A stretch of DNA of 64,000 bases, from contig NC_060112.1 in the NCBI RefSeq assembly GCF_021155765.1, forward strand, positions 17,546,001 to 17,610,000. Reading direction: 5' to 3'. Below, one piece after another: positions 27,301-39,000 of this stretch; the stretch's first letter is position 1, and each line of letters starts with the position of its first letter. The notes under the pieces are model-generated. The model did no database searches, had not been told where the DNA came from, and worked only from the letters and a program-made list of their open reading frames with translations. The position numbers and the translations under genes were made by a program. Source of the stretch: Diprion similis (Eukaryota; Arthropoda; Insecta; Hymenoptera; Diprionidae).

Positions 27301-28450
27301 GATGATGGAAAAACGGTTGTCAGACTTACGCGACTGAATCGATTAGCGGATTAGATGAAGACGTTTTGAATTCGTAACGGAGTTTTTTTTTGTCGTTTCT
27401 TTTCGTGCGTCGGGCAGTCTTCAAATTTGTTTACTCATCGAGCATGACTGTGTGAAGATAATCGTGTCATTCCGGAAAAATATGCGTGTATTCATTCTCG
27501 AGGAAATGAAGATTAAATCTTTTTCTTTCGGGAAAACAAGTCCTAGAATTATATAACCAAACTTCGAATTAGGGTGTGAGCCGTTAAACGAATTCAACGA
27601 ACTCGGCACCAGAACACTGAGGCATCGATTGCATCGTTTACTCTCGGATAATATCGCGTGACTCAGCCGACCTAAATTTTGTATGAAAATCTGTGGTATA
27701 TTAAAAATTGTATTATCCAGGCTCGAAAGTCCGGGAAAATACAGAAAATACGAATTTGAAGTTAGTAACGTTAAAACGAGTACTTTCTTGATTTCAAAAT
27801 ACGAGTGTTTTGTTTTATTACAGCTCACTGAATTTCAGACAGTTCCAAAATCGCGAAATAACGATTTTTCCTCGGCACAAATCGTTACGATAACGTGACT
27901 AACTTCAATTTGATGGGAAAATATGTTTTAATGAACGAATATAAAAACGGAATAAACCTGAAAAATGACAGTAGATTTTAGATTCGAAGGGCTGATTTTT
28001 CTTTTTCACATCCGATTCGAATGCAAATCATTTCGAATGACAATGATGACAAAAATATCGAGATATTTCATACTAACGATATTGGAATAAAGCATAGATT
28101 TCGGGTTACCTGGAGGGTGAACAGAAGCGGCGATACTCGGAAGAAGAGTACAAGCTAGATCGATGAGTGGAGCCGTAGCCGGAACCGGAACTGTAGTAGC
28201 TGGTCGAACGGTCGAAGGAACTGGTAGATCCGGAAGTTCTGTACGAGGAGGCGAGCTTTGGCGATGCAGAACTGCCAACCCCAGATGTTGTTGTGCTCGA
28301 ACCGGAACCGCTAGAATATCGCCTGGGTGACAAAGTTGAGGGCATCGCGTTCGTGCTGTACGATACTGCAACCGCACCGGCATGCTCCCCTCTGTTGTAC
28401 GGCATTGCTTTAAGCCACGAATAATGATTTTGTTTATATTTCAAACACAT
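18394..28450 (-). CDS. USP2: Ubiquitin carboxyl-terminal hydrolase 2 (USP2-type deubiquitinase), six coding exons
   Basis: Cysteine protease of peptidase family C19 that removes ubiquitin from proteins. Exons on the minus strand are 28405 (or 28450)-28110, 26088-24723, 20748-20653, 20499-20147, 19644-19319 and 18710-18394. All have GT-AG borders and phases that join in frame, giving 917 aa from the ATG at 28405 (purine at -3). An upstream in-frame ATG at 28450 in a weak context would add 15 aa. Residues 1-554 are disordered: Ser/Thr/Tyr-rich, with a short poly-Gly run, Asn runs and an EY repeat. The catalytic domain runs from about residue 575. The Cys box has Cys587 (GNTCFMN, split by an intron), the His box His869 (SGHYTAYC) and the final triad residue lies in NDS at about 886. 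Cys738/741 and Cys788/791 form the structural zinc site. The core matches vertebrate USP2 closely (DPFWDLSLPI, DGDEKPTC, FPKILVIHLKRF); the N-terminus is much longer than in human USP2 (605 aa, from memory). Substrates cannot be read from sequence. Confidence 0.93.
20782..20804 (+). repeat. (TTATA)n pentanucleotide repeat in a USP2 intron
   Basis: Four to five TTATA units immediately upstream (in transcript sense) of the USP2 exon at 20748-20653. Confidence 0.85.
22085..22108 (+). repeat. (AAAT)n repeat
   Basis: Six units within a USP2 intron, close to the candidate alternative exon. Confidence 0.9.
22261..22517 (-). other. Candidate alternative exon of the USP2 gene, in the intron before the catalytic exons
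   Basis: The minus strand has a strong donor here (ACAG then GTGAGT at 22260). An 80-codon-plus open frame leads into it and would join USP2 exon 20748-20653 in the correct phase (...YDRQ joined to EGSP...). The frame begins with a strongly hydrophobic, Trp/Ala/Gly-rich stretch of about 27 residues (GWGLWCFWTAAALGVG...), followed by a basic ENRKR motif, which resembles a membrane anchor. There is no in-frame ATG between the upstream stop and the donor. It would therefore need an upstream exon, a non-AUG start, or to be a non-coding first exon. The block is CpG-rich against AT-rich surroundings, which suits an internal promoter. The left limit given is the donor; the right limit is an approximate point just past the last plausible AG (near 22510). 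Confidence 0.35.
22643..22664 (+). repeat. Homopolymer of 22 T
   Basis: Uninterrupted T run in a USP2 intron. Confidence 0.95.
26280..26316 (+). repeat. (TG)n/(CG)n tract in the first USP2 intron
   Basis: Imperfect TG dinucleotides ending in GCGCGCGC, a sequence prone to Z-DNA. Confidence 0.85.
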
Positions 28451-31400
28451 CCGAGAAATACGTGTGATTTAAGTCATTGAATGATCAAGGAGATGTTGAT
28501 TGACCAAAAACTAATTCTTTTTTGTAGTTTTGTTTATACAGGGTGACCACAAATTTTTGGGAAATAATATTACAACACATTTCCAGGAACTTAAATCCTA
28601 GTTTCCTCTGACATTTTCCGCAGTTTTAGTAAGTTACTAAAACCTAAATCGTTGAGCTTGGTAACTTTATATTCGGTTAAAATTTAATTCGAATTGAGGA
28701 AAAATATAACGTAAAAAAAAAGTTAGTTTGAGCCAATTTATTTTCTCGACGAAAAAAGTAAACTTATTATTACTTCAAAAAATCATTCCTACTTTCCATG
28801 ATAGAAAAGAGACATTTTCACTTTTTTTCACGACTAAATTAGAAATCCTCTGACAATTCCGGATTTTTTTATGACCCCTTTTAAATTTCCTGACATTTAC
28901 AGGTTTTCTAGATTTTCCATATGTGTGGCCACCCTGTTATGCAGATTTATGCATTTTTTAATAAACCTGTACGAATATATAATTGAGAAAATATACAAAA
29001 ATAGAAAATACTACAATTATGAAGAAAGGCTTAGACATCGATGCTTCATTTCACTCTTATATGATGCCTTGTTTTATTCGCAAGACATTAATTATGAGGG
29101 AAAAATGACAATACCGAATTTAATATTACCGTGAGAAAAAATGTAGCTCGGTAACCGTGTAGAAAATATAGTTTTCTGAATAAAATGAGCCATCGTAAAG
29201 AGGTATCTGTCAATACCTAAGTTTTTGTTTCTAATTCCAGTACTTTCTATCCTGTTATTTTCAAAGAACTTTTATAGCTTACGAATACGACAATTTGATA
29301 AATGAGGAATAATCTTAGGTCAATGAACCTCTTAAAATGATCAGTCCAGAAATATAATTTTCATAAATTCACAACATACAAGGAGGAAGAGGAGGGACGG
29401 GATGCGGGTAAAAAACAATCAATGCGAAAACAACCTAAATAACCAACTCGACTCTGATCTAGTCCTTACCACGTCTCGGATCACCTTTAACGTATATATA
29501 AATAAAGGAATCTTTTTTACCGATACCTTCTTGTCACAAAAATTTACTCTGTATTTTATTCATAATCAAATTGTGGTATCAATAAACCAATGATAATATG
29601 CGTTTATTAAAAATAACTAAAACTTTTGATAATCGATTGATTAAGAAGAAAATACAGAAATAATTTCCGTACTTGACGTAAAATTTTGAATATTTTGAAA
29701 ACAATATCAAAATAGACGACACTTTCTATGGTACGAAGAAAAAAAGAGAGAGAGAAAAAAATAAGAAATTGTGGGCGACCTACGGACACATTTCAGAATT
29801 GAAATAAAGATATATAAATATAAATCCTTATACAAACATGATCCATAGATCAAAACCGAAATGATCATAAGACTGGGGCGATCCCGAAGCTGTCACGGAA
29901 TGCCTTGTATGGCATATAATACTCGGAATATTTTTTTTGGATATCTAATATTATTGTAATCCGGTAGGCCTGATTTTTTACTCTACGGTAATTATTGCTC
30001 GGGGTGAGATTTTCCCGGAGATAAGATGATATAAAAATAAAAATAATAATATAAAAACGTAATTAATAAATAATTATATAAATAAACGTACGAGATGACG
30101 ATCAACGCGTTGACAGACTAGTATTTAAGGGACGATCTGCTATTGACTGACTCGTTTTCACGATCGTACGAACTGTACGTACATAAATGCGATTCACGGA
30201 GTTAAACATCCACTTCCTGTTTCGACTCATTCGTGCTTGAACGCTCACTCGCTGTTACGGGACGGTTAAAATCTGCTTCCTGATACACCGTTTTACGGAA
30301 TACACCTAATAAGGCAGCGAATGCCGTGTCAAGTCATAATAGCTCAAGTATTTTTACGTAACACCAGTATTTTTGCCTGAGTAGATTCCTAAGTAAAGTA
30401 ATCGTTTCTGCAACAGTACAAAAGCGAGCGTCCGAGTTAAAAAAAAGTGCACTTTTACGTCCTAGTACTAAAACGTGTTTATCTATCGAATAATTTTCGA
30501 GTAATGTTACAGCGTGTAATCGCCATGCGCTGTTTCACCTTATGCCTAGAAACTTCATCAACAGTCGACTAAAAAAATAATCGGCGTTGCGATAATTTTA
30601 GGTATAAACTCAATACCAGGTGTATACCTACAAGAGTTAAAATCAAAGTTAAAAGCAAAGTATAAACCGTAATATTATTAGAATATTTGTAATCGGATGT
30701 ATACGAATAATTGCGTATATATTCTCGCATCATTTTGGGGTCAGGAAGGATTTTATAAAAATATGACTTTAATTGATTCGATAATTTCAATGTTAACAAA
30801 ACGAATCGCTAAAAATAATCCGTGGAATGTTCGACGGGCTGGCGTGAGCAAAAAATGTGCAGTATTTCACGACACGTGTCTCGCGCGCTAAAGTGCGAAA
30901 AGAAGTCTCAACGAAGCATTTATGCTGTAGGTGTATTATACGTGTCCACATATACCTATAAAACATACTAAATGATCGAATGAACGAAATACACATACCT
31001 ACCTCGATGTAGGTACGTACACGTATAAGGCAAAGTGATCTAACACGAGATGAAAAAAGAAACAGGCGAAAAAAAAAGAAAGAATACAGTCGAGTATGTG
31101 AAGCAATGGACATCGCTGATGTTATAATCATGTGACAAAAATAGAAATAATATCCTTACATACAATTTGATTTATATATTTTATATATAGAAACATCGGT
31201 ATGTACAATGTGCTGTATGAATATGCGGGTAATTAACTACAACAGCGAGGAATCTTTCCTGCATAACGAAGAGATAAAACGTTGAACAAATCGTTCCATC
31301 CACATGTTATCTATACGTATGTGGGTGCGTGACTTAAAAGAAATATTATTTTTTCTTCTTCGTGACAACGTGTAGCAAATCAAAATGATAATTATTAAAT

Positions 31401-34000
31401 CGTTGTGTATCGAGAGTGTTTAATGAAAAGTGTGTTTAGTTATCATATATACGTACACGATGAGAAAGCATTTAACCGATAACGATAACGTATTATGTAA
31501 CAAATACCACAGCGTTCGTTACACGGGCTAAGAATCAGAAATTTCAATTTCAGGTTGTAGGAAAAGAAAATTCAAGTCAAGTTTGAAATTGGAAAATAAA
31601 AATTCCAAATATTATACCCATTTGTGTGTATGGATTTCAATCAATTTCCTGCACAGCTGATCACGGTTTTGTCGCTTTTGGAAAATCAAGTGGGATATAA
31701 ATATATTTCATACACCTACTATATAGCGTCGTCTCTAATTAGAGCGTGATGCTTTTTTATTTTCCCAACTCCGAATTTGGTACAATAGGTTAAAAAAAAA
31801 GTAACACGCAAGTTACAGCTGCCGAGCACATAAATTCATATCACAATGCAAAAAAGCGAAAATTCTTTACACTCCCGAAATTTTTCTCTTATGTTCAATA
31901 TTCCGGGTTCTTCGCGACCGAAAGTCCACCGTAACCGTGTTTGTTATACGCTTTGATGATGTTAATTAACGTTCACTTGATCGTTTGATTCCACAACGAG
32001 CTATTATAGCAGCTGCTGCTCTCTATATATCTAACAACTCACGTGCTTCTAATAACCTTTATTTCCAACAAATTATTATACAATGGATGATAAAAAATAT
32101 TGAGAAAAAAAAAAACTGAGCAAAAAAATACAAACGTACTTATAATCGCGTACTTGTGATTCTGACGTATAACGAATTGTCATTTAGGTGTGTCAATGAC
32201 GGCGGACGACACGTGACTAGAGGACACAACTGCTAACCTCACACATGAAAGGAACATTGATATGCATGCGGAACACGACCGTGACGTTACTACACTGTGG
32301 CTTTGAAAGAACCGCTCACGAATCAAATAAATTCTATCATTCACTTTTTTTTTTAAATTTATTTTTATTTTTTGCAATAATTTTGAATCGAAAAATATTT
32401 ACGGCTTTTGTCACATGTCGTGGGAAATCCTATAATTGGAGAAAAAACTGAGAATATAGCAGAACAAACGAGGTAGCAGCTCAAATACATTGTGAAGCAG
32501 GTATAGTTGTATACTGACGAACTGTAATTGTAAACGAGACAGAGAGAATGTTTCAAACAATTTTCTCATTGTTTGGCAGCGCGCCATTTTTCATTTTAGA
32601 CATACCAACGAGTATCCGTCTACGGAGAACCTCAAACATGTATAACTTCTGCACGAAATTTTCCAACAAATATTATTACCGCGCGGTCCGATCCATGCTA
32701 TGTGCAAGTTGTTTAAAATTACCGTTTATAATATCAATTGCGATTCGCACAGTTTTTGCAGTAAATACACATACCCGTTAATATCCTGTCGATGTTATTT
32801 CAAATGCTTTCGACATTTGTGCAACGTTTTTTCCTCTCTTTCTTTCTTTATTTCTCAACCTCCCACTTTGCGAAAAGTTCTCGCAAATATTGAGGATAAG
32901 CCGCAGAGCGCGATACATTTACGTGCAGTATATATACAAAAAATTTCTATTTCAATATAAAATATCCACACAGTTTATACCTATATTCATTGCAGAGTCC
33001 TTCGGAAATGATATAAAAATATAAATTCAACTCTGCAGTCTCGATTGTATACATAAATTTGCAAAGTATACGTCGAAAGATGGAAAGAACAAATTAGAAA
33101 ATACATTGGTAAAAAAATTATTTGACTCGATTGATTCACTGGGCAAAAGAACCGTTTTCGCATTCCATCGAAGATCAGCCCCGAATCTTCGGAATCAATC
33201 GATGTTGATATATATATATGTAATCTAAAAAAACGTGAACGTGTATAGATCAAATAAAACTACAAAGTATGTGAAAATTTTTACATACGATTAGTGATAA
33301 TTGTTAGAAAGAAAAAAAAAGAAAAAAAAACGAAATTTCGCGACTCTCGTCCTCCGGCACGTGTTTCCTTATTGTGTATGCATAAATCGGTATGCCTCAT
33401 TAAACAATTCAAATTTATTACCCACGTGCGCGGGCGATGGAGCAGCTGATTGACGCTCGGGTAATTAAACGCTGTTTGTACGTAAGTACATAAGTACAAC
33501 CATCGTGAGATTATAAGAAAAATCGGCGGTAACGTGATTGTCGTAATTAGCCGTTGCGCAAGGATTATTTGCACTTGAACTTTGCACGGCAGGTGGTAAA
33601 CAGCAGTTTTCACAATTCCGCACAAAGAATGAGGTAGAATGGTTTAAAAATTGTTCCATCATGGGGTGAGAGATAAGTACCTAAGCTCACAATCAGTTAC
33701 GCAAACGCAAAGATATGTATATACACTGTATGCGTATGTACGTCTGGACGATGTTAACACAGGATCACACATATGTATACGTATATCTACATAGTTTCTA
33801 GAGGGTCTTATTGAAAAACGTCGTCCGAGCTGCGACAGCTTCCGCAAAATCCTATTACCCATCCCAGAAGGGTCGAATACCTTTCAAGATAACAAATACA
33901 ACGATAAAAATAGCCGTTGAAGATGACTCGACAAGAAATTCTCTTCCGATCAGAGAATCGGATTTCAGTATTCCAGATTAAACCCGAGAACCTCGCGAGG
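28451..34000. other. Gene-free AT-rich DNA upstream of the first USP2 coding exon
   Basis: Contains one TIR element at its left edge and many short homopolymers. Probably 5' intron and upstream region of the USP2 gene, because no start-proximal promoter signature is seen next to 28450. No other gene is visible. Confidence 0.5.
28539..28936. mobile_element. Short non-autonomous DNA transposon with CAGGGTGRCCACA ends
   Basis: The left end CAGGGTGACCACA is matched by the inverted right end TGTGGCCACCCTG, 398 bp in all. The interior is AT-rich and has no frame of its own beyond a chance one. A TTAT word flanks both ends and could be a short target duplication. The element lies just upstream of the first coding exon of the USP2 gene. 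Confidence 0.6.
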
Positions 34001-34233
34001 ATATATTCGGAATCGGGGTATTTATTTATAGCGTATAACGAAAAAAAAGTGAGGAGAATACGTGAAATTCATTTCTGTACTCACTGTTGCAATGACAAAA
34101 GCGTTAAATCGATGCTGCTACCGTGGAGGAATGACAGAGGCAAATTAATACTATCAGGAAGAGACAGTAGTCGGTCGGCCTACGACCACGTGGTAGGCCT
34201 TCAAGGGTCACGCACACGTCCGCGCACACGCGA

Positions 34234-34255
34234 CCCCCCCCCCCCCCCCCCCCCC
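34234..34255 (+). repeat. Homopolymer of 22 C
   Basis: Uninterrupted C run, so the minus strand is a 22-G run capable of forming a G-quadruplex. It is flanked by CG-rich ACGCACACG repeats. True length may be uncertain because such tracts are error-prone in assemblies. Confidence 0.9.
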
Positions 34256-34579
34256 AACTTGACTCTGGATCAGGGCCGGCGCAGGTGTTTCAATGGGCCT
34301 CGATAAAACGATGACGCATCTTGTTAACTTTCGTTATCCTGCGTAGACCTTCCCTCTCGTAATTTGATGCGAGTAAATTCTTTACCTCGTAATTTTGCGT
34401 GCGATGTCCTCGCGCACGCACGAGATCGAATCCCGCGCGACTCACTGAGCTCGAGTTGTTAACTGAGAATATTTGAGTTAGCTAAGCTAGGCTGCCACAT
34501 TTCTTCAATCTGTGTGATTCGCACGGGTTTTTTTAGGCTAAAGTTAAGCCCACTTCCCCGGTTGCGGTGGCTGAGCGAC

Positions 34580-34616
34580 TGTCTCTCTCTCTCTCTCTCT
34601 CCCTCTCTCTCTCTTT
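34580..34616 (+). repeat. (TC)n microsatellite
   Basis: CT dinucleotides with two interruptions. A GAGA-type element when read on the minus strand, in the GC-rich 34.1-35.9 kb block. Confidence 0.9.
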
Positions 34617-35154
34617 CTTCGACTATAACCTATACGCCCACCGCTAGACGAGGATGGAAAATGGGCGACATATTTGCCGATGAAAATACTCACAGAAAGT
34701 ATCTCGACGTGGGAGTATTCCGCGGGCTTGCAACTTTTCTTCGGCTGTCTATAATATTGCGAAACGTCGCGCGGTTCCTCGACGACGTTTTTCTCACGCG
34801 TCACTAGCTAGACCGCACTACTATCGTCGTCTGGTATGTAGCTGCTCTTCTTTTAACATAGAAATACTGCCAGCCGCTGCTTCGTTTGACAGAATATTCC
34901 GAGAGCCGAGGTCATTTCGAGAGCGCGTACCTTCCTTTTATTCTCATCGCGGTTTTGCAAATTCAACTACACTTTGTGAGGAAAGAAAAACAAGGAATAA
35001 AACCAAAGAAACAGCAACGAACGAAGATTAGTAAAGCCTGGGTTTAGAGAAGATCGGGAACGGAAACGGACAGTCGACGGACCCTCCGCGAGCCGTTTCG
35101 CGTTGCCTGGAGATTCGCCGTGACGTGACGGGCCAATTCGGAAGCTGATGACGA

Positions 35155-35162
35155 TGACGTCA
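35155..35162. promoter_or_regulatory. Consensus cAMP-response element
   Basis: TGACGTCA is a perfect 8-bp CRE palindrome within a GC-rich segment containing further TGACG half-sites at 35121-35125, 35126-35130 and 35149. A cluster of half-sites around a full CRE suggests CREB/ATF regulation of a nearby promoter. A plus-strand donor-like GAG-GTGAGG follows at about 35199. Confidence 0.4.
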
Positions 35163-35486
35163 TCCTGGCAAATATTTAGATTTCCAGCCGACCCTGAGGT
35201 GAGGACAGGAGTAAGTAAGTGGGTGAGAAGGAGAAAGAGAGAGAGTCGACGCTTGTTCTACATAAGCTATAGGGTGTACATACATAACCGCGATCGATTC
35301 GCACAACCCATTGGCATTCGGCAGCGTGCGTGACGAGTAGGCAAAAACTGACTAACTTCACTCGCTTATACTAAAACATTTTCCCAACATTTTAGTCGTT
35401 GAAAATTATCATAGAGGATCGATCAATCGACACATAACGAAGCACCGAATCTTTGCATCACCTGTTATATTTACCTTGTAATTTAT

Positions 35487-35532
35487 CTTTTGTTTGTTTG
35501 TTTGTTTGTTTTTTTTTTTTTTTTTTTTTTTA
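35487..35532 (+). repeat. (TTTG)n followed by a run of 24 T
   Basis: Six TTTG units run straight into a long homopolymer on the same strand, which looks like a degenerate A/T tail. No retroelement body is recognised upstream. Confidence 0.85.
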
Positions 35533-35757
35533 ATTTTGTTTACGACTGTCACGATCTCCGAGGCCCGTGCGTTCTTCGAAAAGCTCCGGTAAGGTAACGA
35601 GATGCACCACCGCCGGATCACCAGCAACGTGTGTGAAAACAATATGGCTGCTACGACAAGGTTGTCGGTGCTGAATTTCCGTGTTGATAATTCACCACGT
35701 TTCTCCGTCGCGACTTACGCTATCTCTACACCCCTGCTGCCCCTCCCACGGGAATTC

Positions 35758-35763
35758 TTTATT
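35758..35763 (-). terminator. Candidate poly(A) signal of RRP5
   Basis: AATAAA on the minus strand, in AAATAAATAAAG, about 320 bp downstream of the RRP5 stop codon. It falls within the GC-rich block that also carries the NRF-1 palindrome. Confidence 0.4.
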
Positions 35764-35873
35764 TATTTCTATTTCCGCGCTAGCGCAGAATCACACCAAG
35801 CCGAGCTACCCTACCGACGCTGCAAAGCAGACTGCGACCTTTCCGCCCAGGCGCCCACAGATCGAATACGCTC

Positions 35874-35885
35874 TGCGCATGCGCC
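35874..35885. promoter_or_regulatory. Perfect NRF-1-type palindrome in a GC-rich block
   Basis: TGCGCATGCGCC matches the NRF-1 core exactly. It sits inside a GC-rich block just downstream of the RRP5 3' end, together with an ACAATATGGCTGC YY1-like word at 35639. Neither belongs to a recognised gene, so this probably marks an unannotated promoter, perhaps of a distant non-coding first exon of the minus-strand USP2 gene. Confidence 0.45.
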
Positions 35886-36083
35886 GAGACTTTCTTTTAT
35901 TCGGAATCTTCAAGGCGTCGCTTAAAAAAAGTGTGTATGTAAATACACACACAAGACTGGGATTTAAAAAAACGGATGTTGAAAATGGAGGGTTTATGCT
36001 TATCTTGATTATAATCCCACTGTATTTTCAACGTTATTATTTGTCACTCTCGCCTTATTCACGAGCAATAATTTTACATATGT

Positions 36084-39000
36084 TTACTGAGATTGATTTT
36101 CAACGTAATTGCGAGCCATTTCTTGCACATTGACTACATTTTCCGCTGTACCATGCTGTTCTTCAAATGCAATGTACTTCTTGAATATTGTTTTCATTTT
36201 TCTAGCTGGTAGCGTTTGGGCTGCTGCTCTTTCCAAAACTTGTCTGTATAAAAAAAAAAAAAAAAACGGATTGATTACGTCGTCACATATGGAAAATGCT
36301 TTTTAAAAATAAATAAATAATTTACCCCTGTCTATCAACCTGCTATACATCAACATATATATACATATAAAAGTAGAGTCGTTAAAACGTACCGGGCAAT
36401 GGGAATGTCCGCAGATTTGATTAAGGCATCCACGTACGCAGACCATACATCGACTCGTTTGGGGTATGAGCTTAGAATTTTCTCAAATAAAGTCTGTGCC
36501 CTCTCCTTGTCTCCATATTTGTTTTCCAACTGAGCAAATCTTACCATTAAGTCAACATCTAAAAAATTTAAGCACAATGTACTCATGTAATAAACTTATT
36601 CTGTAAAAAATCTTTTACTAACTAAAGCAATGTAATACAAATGCAGCCTTATTCAACGTATCCAATGTGACCATCTAATAGATATATTCTGATCACCCTT
36701 ATCTCATGTGCTGTATTATCATATTTTGTATTAGATGTACAATCTGTTTATATTTCAACGAAATAAAAATACAAAAAAATTTAAAGTGATACATGAACCT
36801 TTTAATTCCCTTTTCAGAACTTGATATAATAATCTCCTAATGTCTACAACTGTACCTCATTTAGTCCGAAAGATTAATTAACCCGTAATAAAACTGAATA
36901 AGTAATTGATAAACTCACGTTGGTGTGCTGGCAACGACTGCAAAGCTCTCTGCATGATGTGTCTCGATCTATCTTTGAGCCCCATTTTCAGTAATGCAAT
37001 TCCAGACTCAATCCAAGCTTGTGGATTTTGTTTGAACTTTCCTGTGATTGTTGTAATCGTTTTGTCCAGTGCTGTTTGTCTATTAGCATCGGCGTGTAAC
37101 GTTAACATATGAGTATATACTTTGAAAGCATCGTTAGTTCTCACTGCTTCCTGGAAAACCTCATTCAATGATTCAAGTGTGCCAAATCTTGACTCTAAAT
37201 TCAGCCAAGCCTGCCAAACGTTCAATTTTTCATTCTCTTCTCGAAAATTAATTGTTTTAATCGCTCTCTTAGCCACCGCTCGTGCTTTTTCTACTTCAGT
37301 TGCTTGCAAATGATAAGCCATGTACTGTACCCAGACTACAGAACTATCGGGACTTGACATAACTAATCTGTCAAATTGGTCAACTGAATTTGGCAATTGA
37401 TTACTCGCCAAGGCCTCTTCTCTCTCACGTATTTCGCGCTCTTTCTGTCTTTCTTGTTCCCTTCGTTCGGCAGCACTTAGTTTTTTCTTCTTTTGGTTCT
37501 GTGGACTTTCTGCTTCTTCGTCACTGTCGCTTGATGACTCAACAGCTAATTCTTCCTGAGGTGTAGGTTCAGTATCCCAATAAAATCCACATGCAGGAAT
37601 GCTTAGATCATCTGGTTTCAAACTTTCATCACTCGCTTTTTCTTCCTGTCTCTCATTAAAATTTGGTATCTGTTTTTCATTCGATTCCTCTGTTTTAGAT
37701 TCCTTCATTTTCTTTTTCTTCGGCTCAATTCCAGGTATGCTATTCTTGATTCCTCCATTATCGCAGCTGCTGTTCCAAATTATTTCATTATCGACATTTG
37801 TTTTTGGTTCAACTTCTGTAGTGACTTTCCTCTTCAATTTTTTAGATTTCTTTTTACTCGTCAGACTTGTTGAATTATCATCATTTATGGATTCGTTAAC
37901 AGTTACATGGTCAGCATCTTTAGATGAATCCTTGTGATCCAACTTTGCCTTCTTAGCCTGTAAATTTACTTTGGGTGCATCGTCTTTCTTCCGTTTTTTT
38001 AGACCTTCCTGATATTTCGCACTTGCATTCAACTTACTTGGTTCGAGTGTCGATGATAAGACGCAAATTGGTAACAGACCAGACTCAACAGCTTCTATAA
38101 TAACGTAACAATTCACTTTTGCTCCGATAAAGTAAGGTCGTAAGTCAGGTTGGACATCATTGAGGTGTCTTCGGGCTGGAAGAGCAGCTAATCTTCCCTT
38201 CCCTTGCCCTTTTAAAATGACAAGGATGAACCAATTCGTGACCAAAATTATTTCCCCTTTCAATTTTGTTTCCATGGGAATGGAAGGTGAGTCACTTTTA
38301 TGAGTAGTGATGTAATTTACCACTGTGGTTTTGAGTGTTACCTCAACAATTTCGTGGACATAATTTAGCCATATAATTATACCAGAAACCTTATTTCCCA
38401 CTTTAAAATTCTTTTTGTACTGATCTTTACGCACTGTACCATGTAAATCATTGTCTAATAGTAAAACAAGGCCATCTTCAGTAACTTTTTCAATTATACC
38501 AGATACTCGTTGCCCCAAACTAACCTTTGATATCGGCCTACTTTGGTAAAAATCATAATTTGAAAGCTCTTGAACTTTTGTGAGGTAGAAGCCCAAAGTA
38601 TCAACCGCATTAGTCATTTCAGTGTTTTGATTCACAGAATCCATCCACAATTCATATAAATCGGTTTGCAACTCAATTTTTCTTTTGTTCTCGTCAATGG
38701 CAATAATTTTTCCAAATAGCACTTGATTGACATAAATCGATTCTAATTCGGATGATCTAACGTAAGGAACAACACCAAGTTCACTGTAATCATCAATAGG
38801 CAAGAGGACCTTCATACTATTTTCACCTATCTCTCTGACAGAACACGGTAAGTAATGTCCAACTCTTAGGTTTTTAAAAGTTGTTAATTCATCAAGTGGT
38901 ACGAATGTTTTAGTCAAAATTACACTTGGGGTAGTAGAGAACACAGTGGCTCTTATTTTATCCCCTGGAGTGCATCTGGCAGCTAATAAGCTTGCTACTT

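Larger units (their letters stand above)
34001..36083. other. GC-rich regulatory-looking block downstream of RRP5
   Basis: Higher GC and CpG content than the flanks. Contains the C22 tract, (TC)n, a CRE, an NRF-1 palindrome and donor-like GT sites on both strands (plus about 35199 and 35210; minus about 34695 and 35715). Best read as an unassigned promoter with non-coding first exon(s); the strand is undecided. The right end includes the RRP5 3' untranslated region. Confidence 0.45.

Noticed and set aside
28006-28383. 125-codon minus-strand frame overlapping the first USP2 exon
   Set aside because: It is a different reading frame of the same exon; the 114-codon frame joins the next exon in phase and has the expected Ser/Tyr-rich composition.
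34410-34445. B-box-like GATTCGATCTC on the minus strand, as for a tRNA gene
   Set aside because: No complementary T-stem, no A box and no cloverleaf can be drawn around it. The GGTTCGAATCG at 296 fails in the same way. No tRNA gene is supported.
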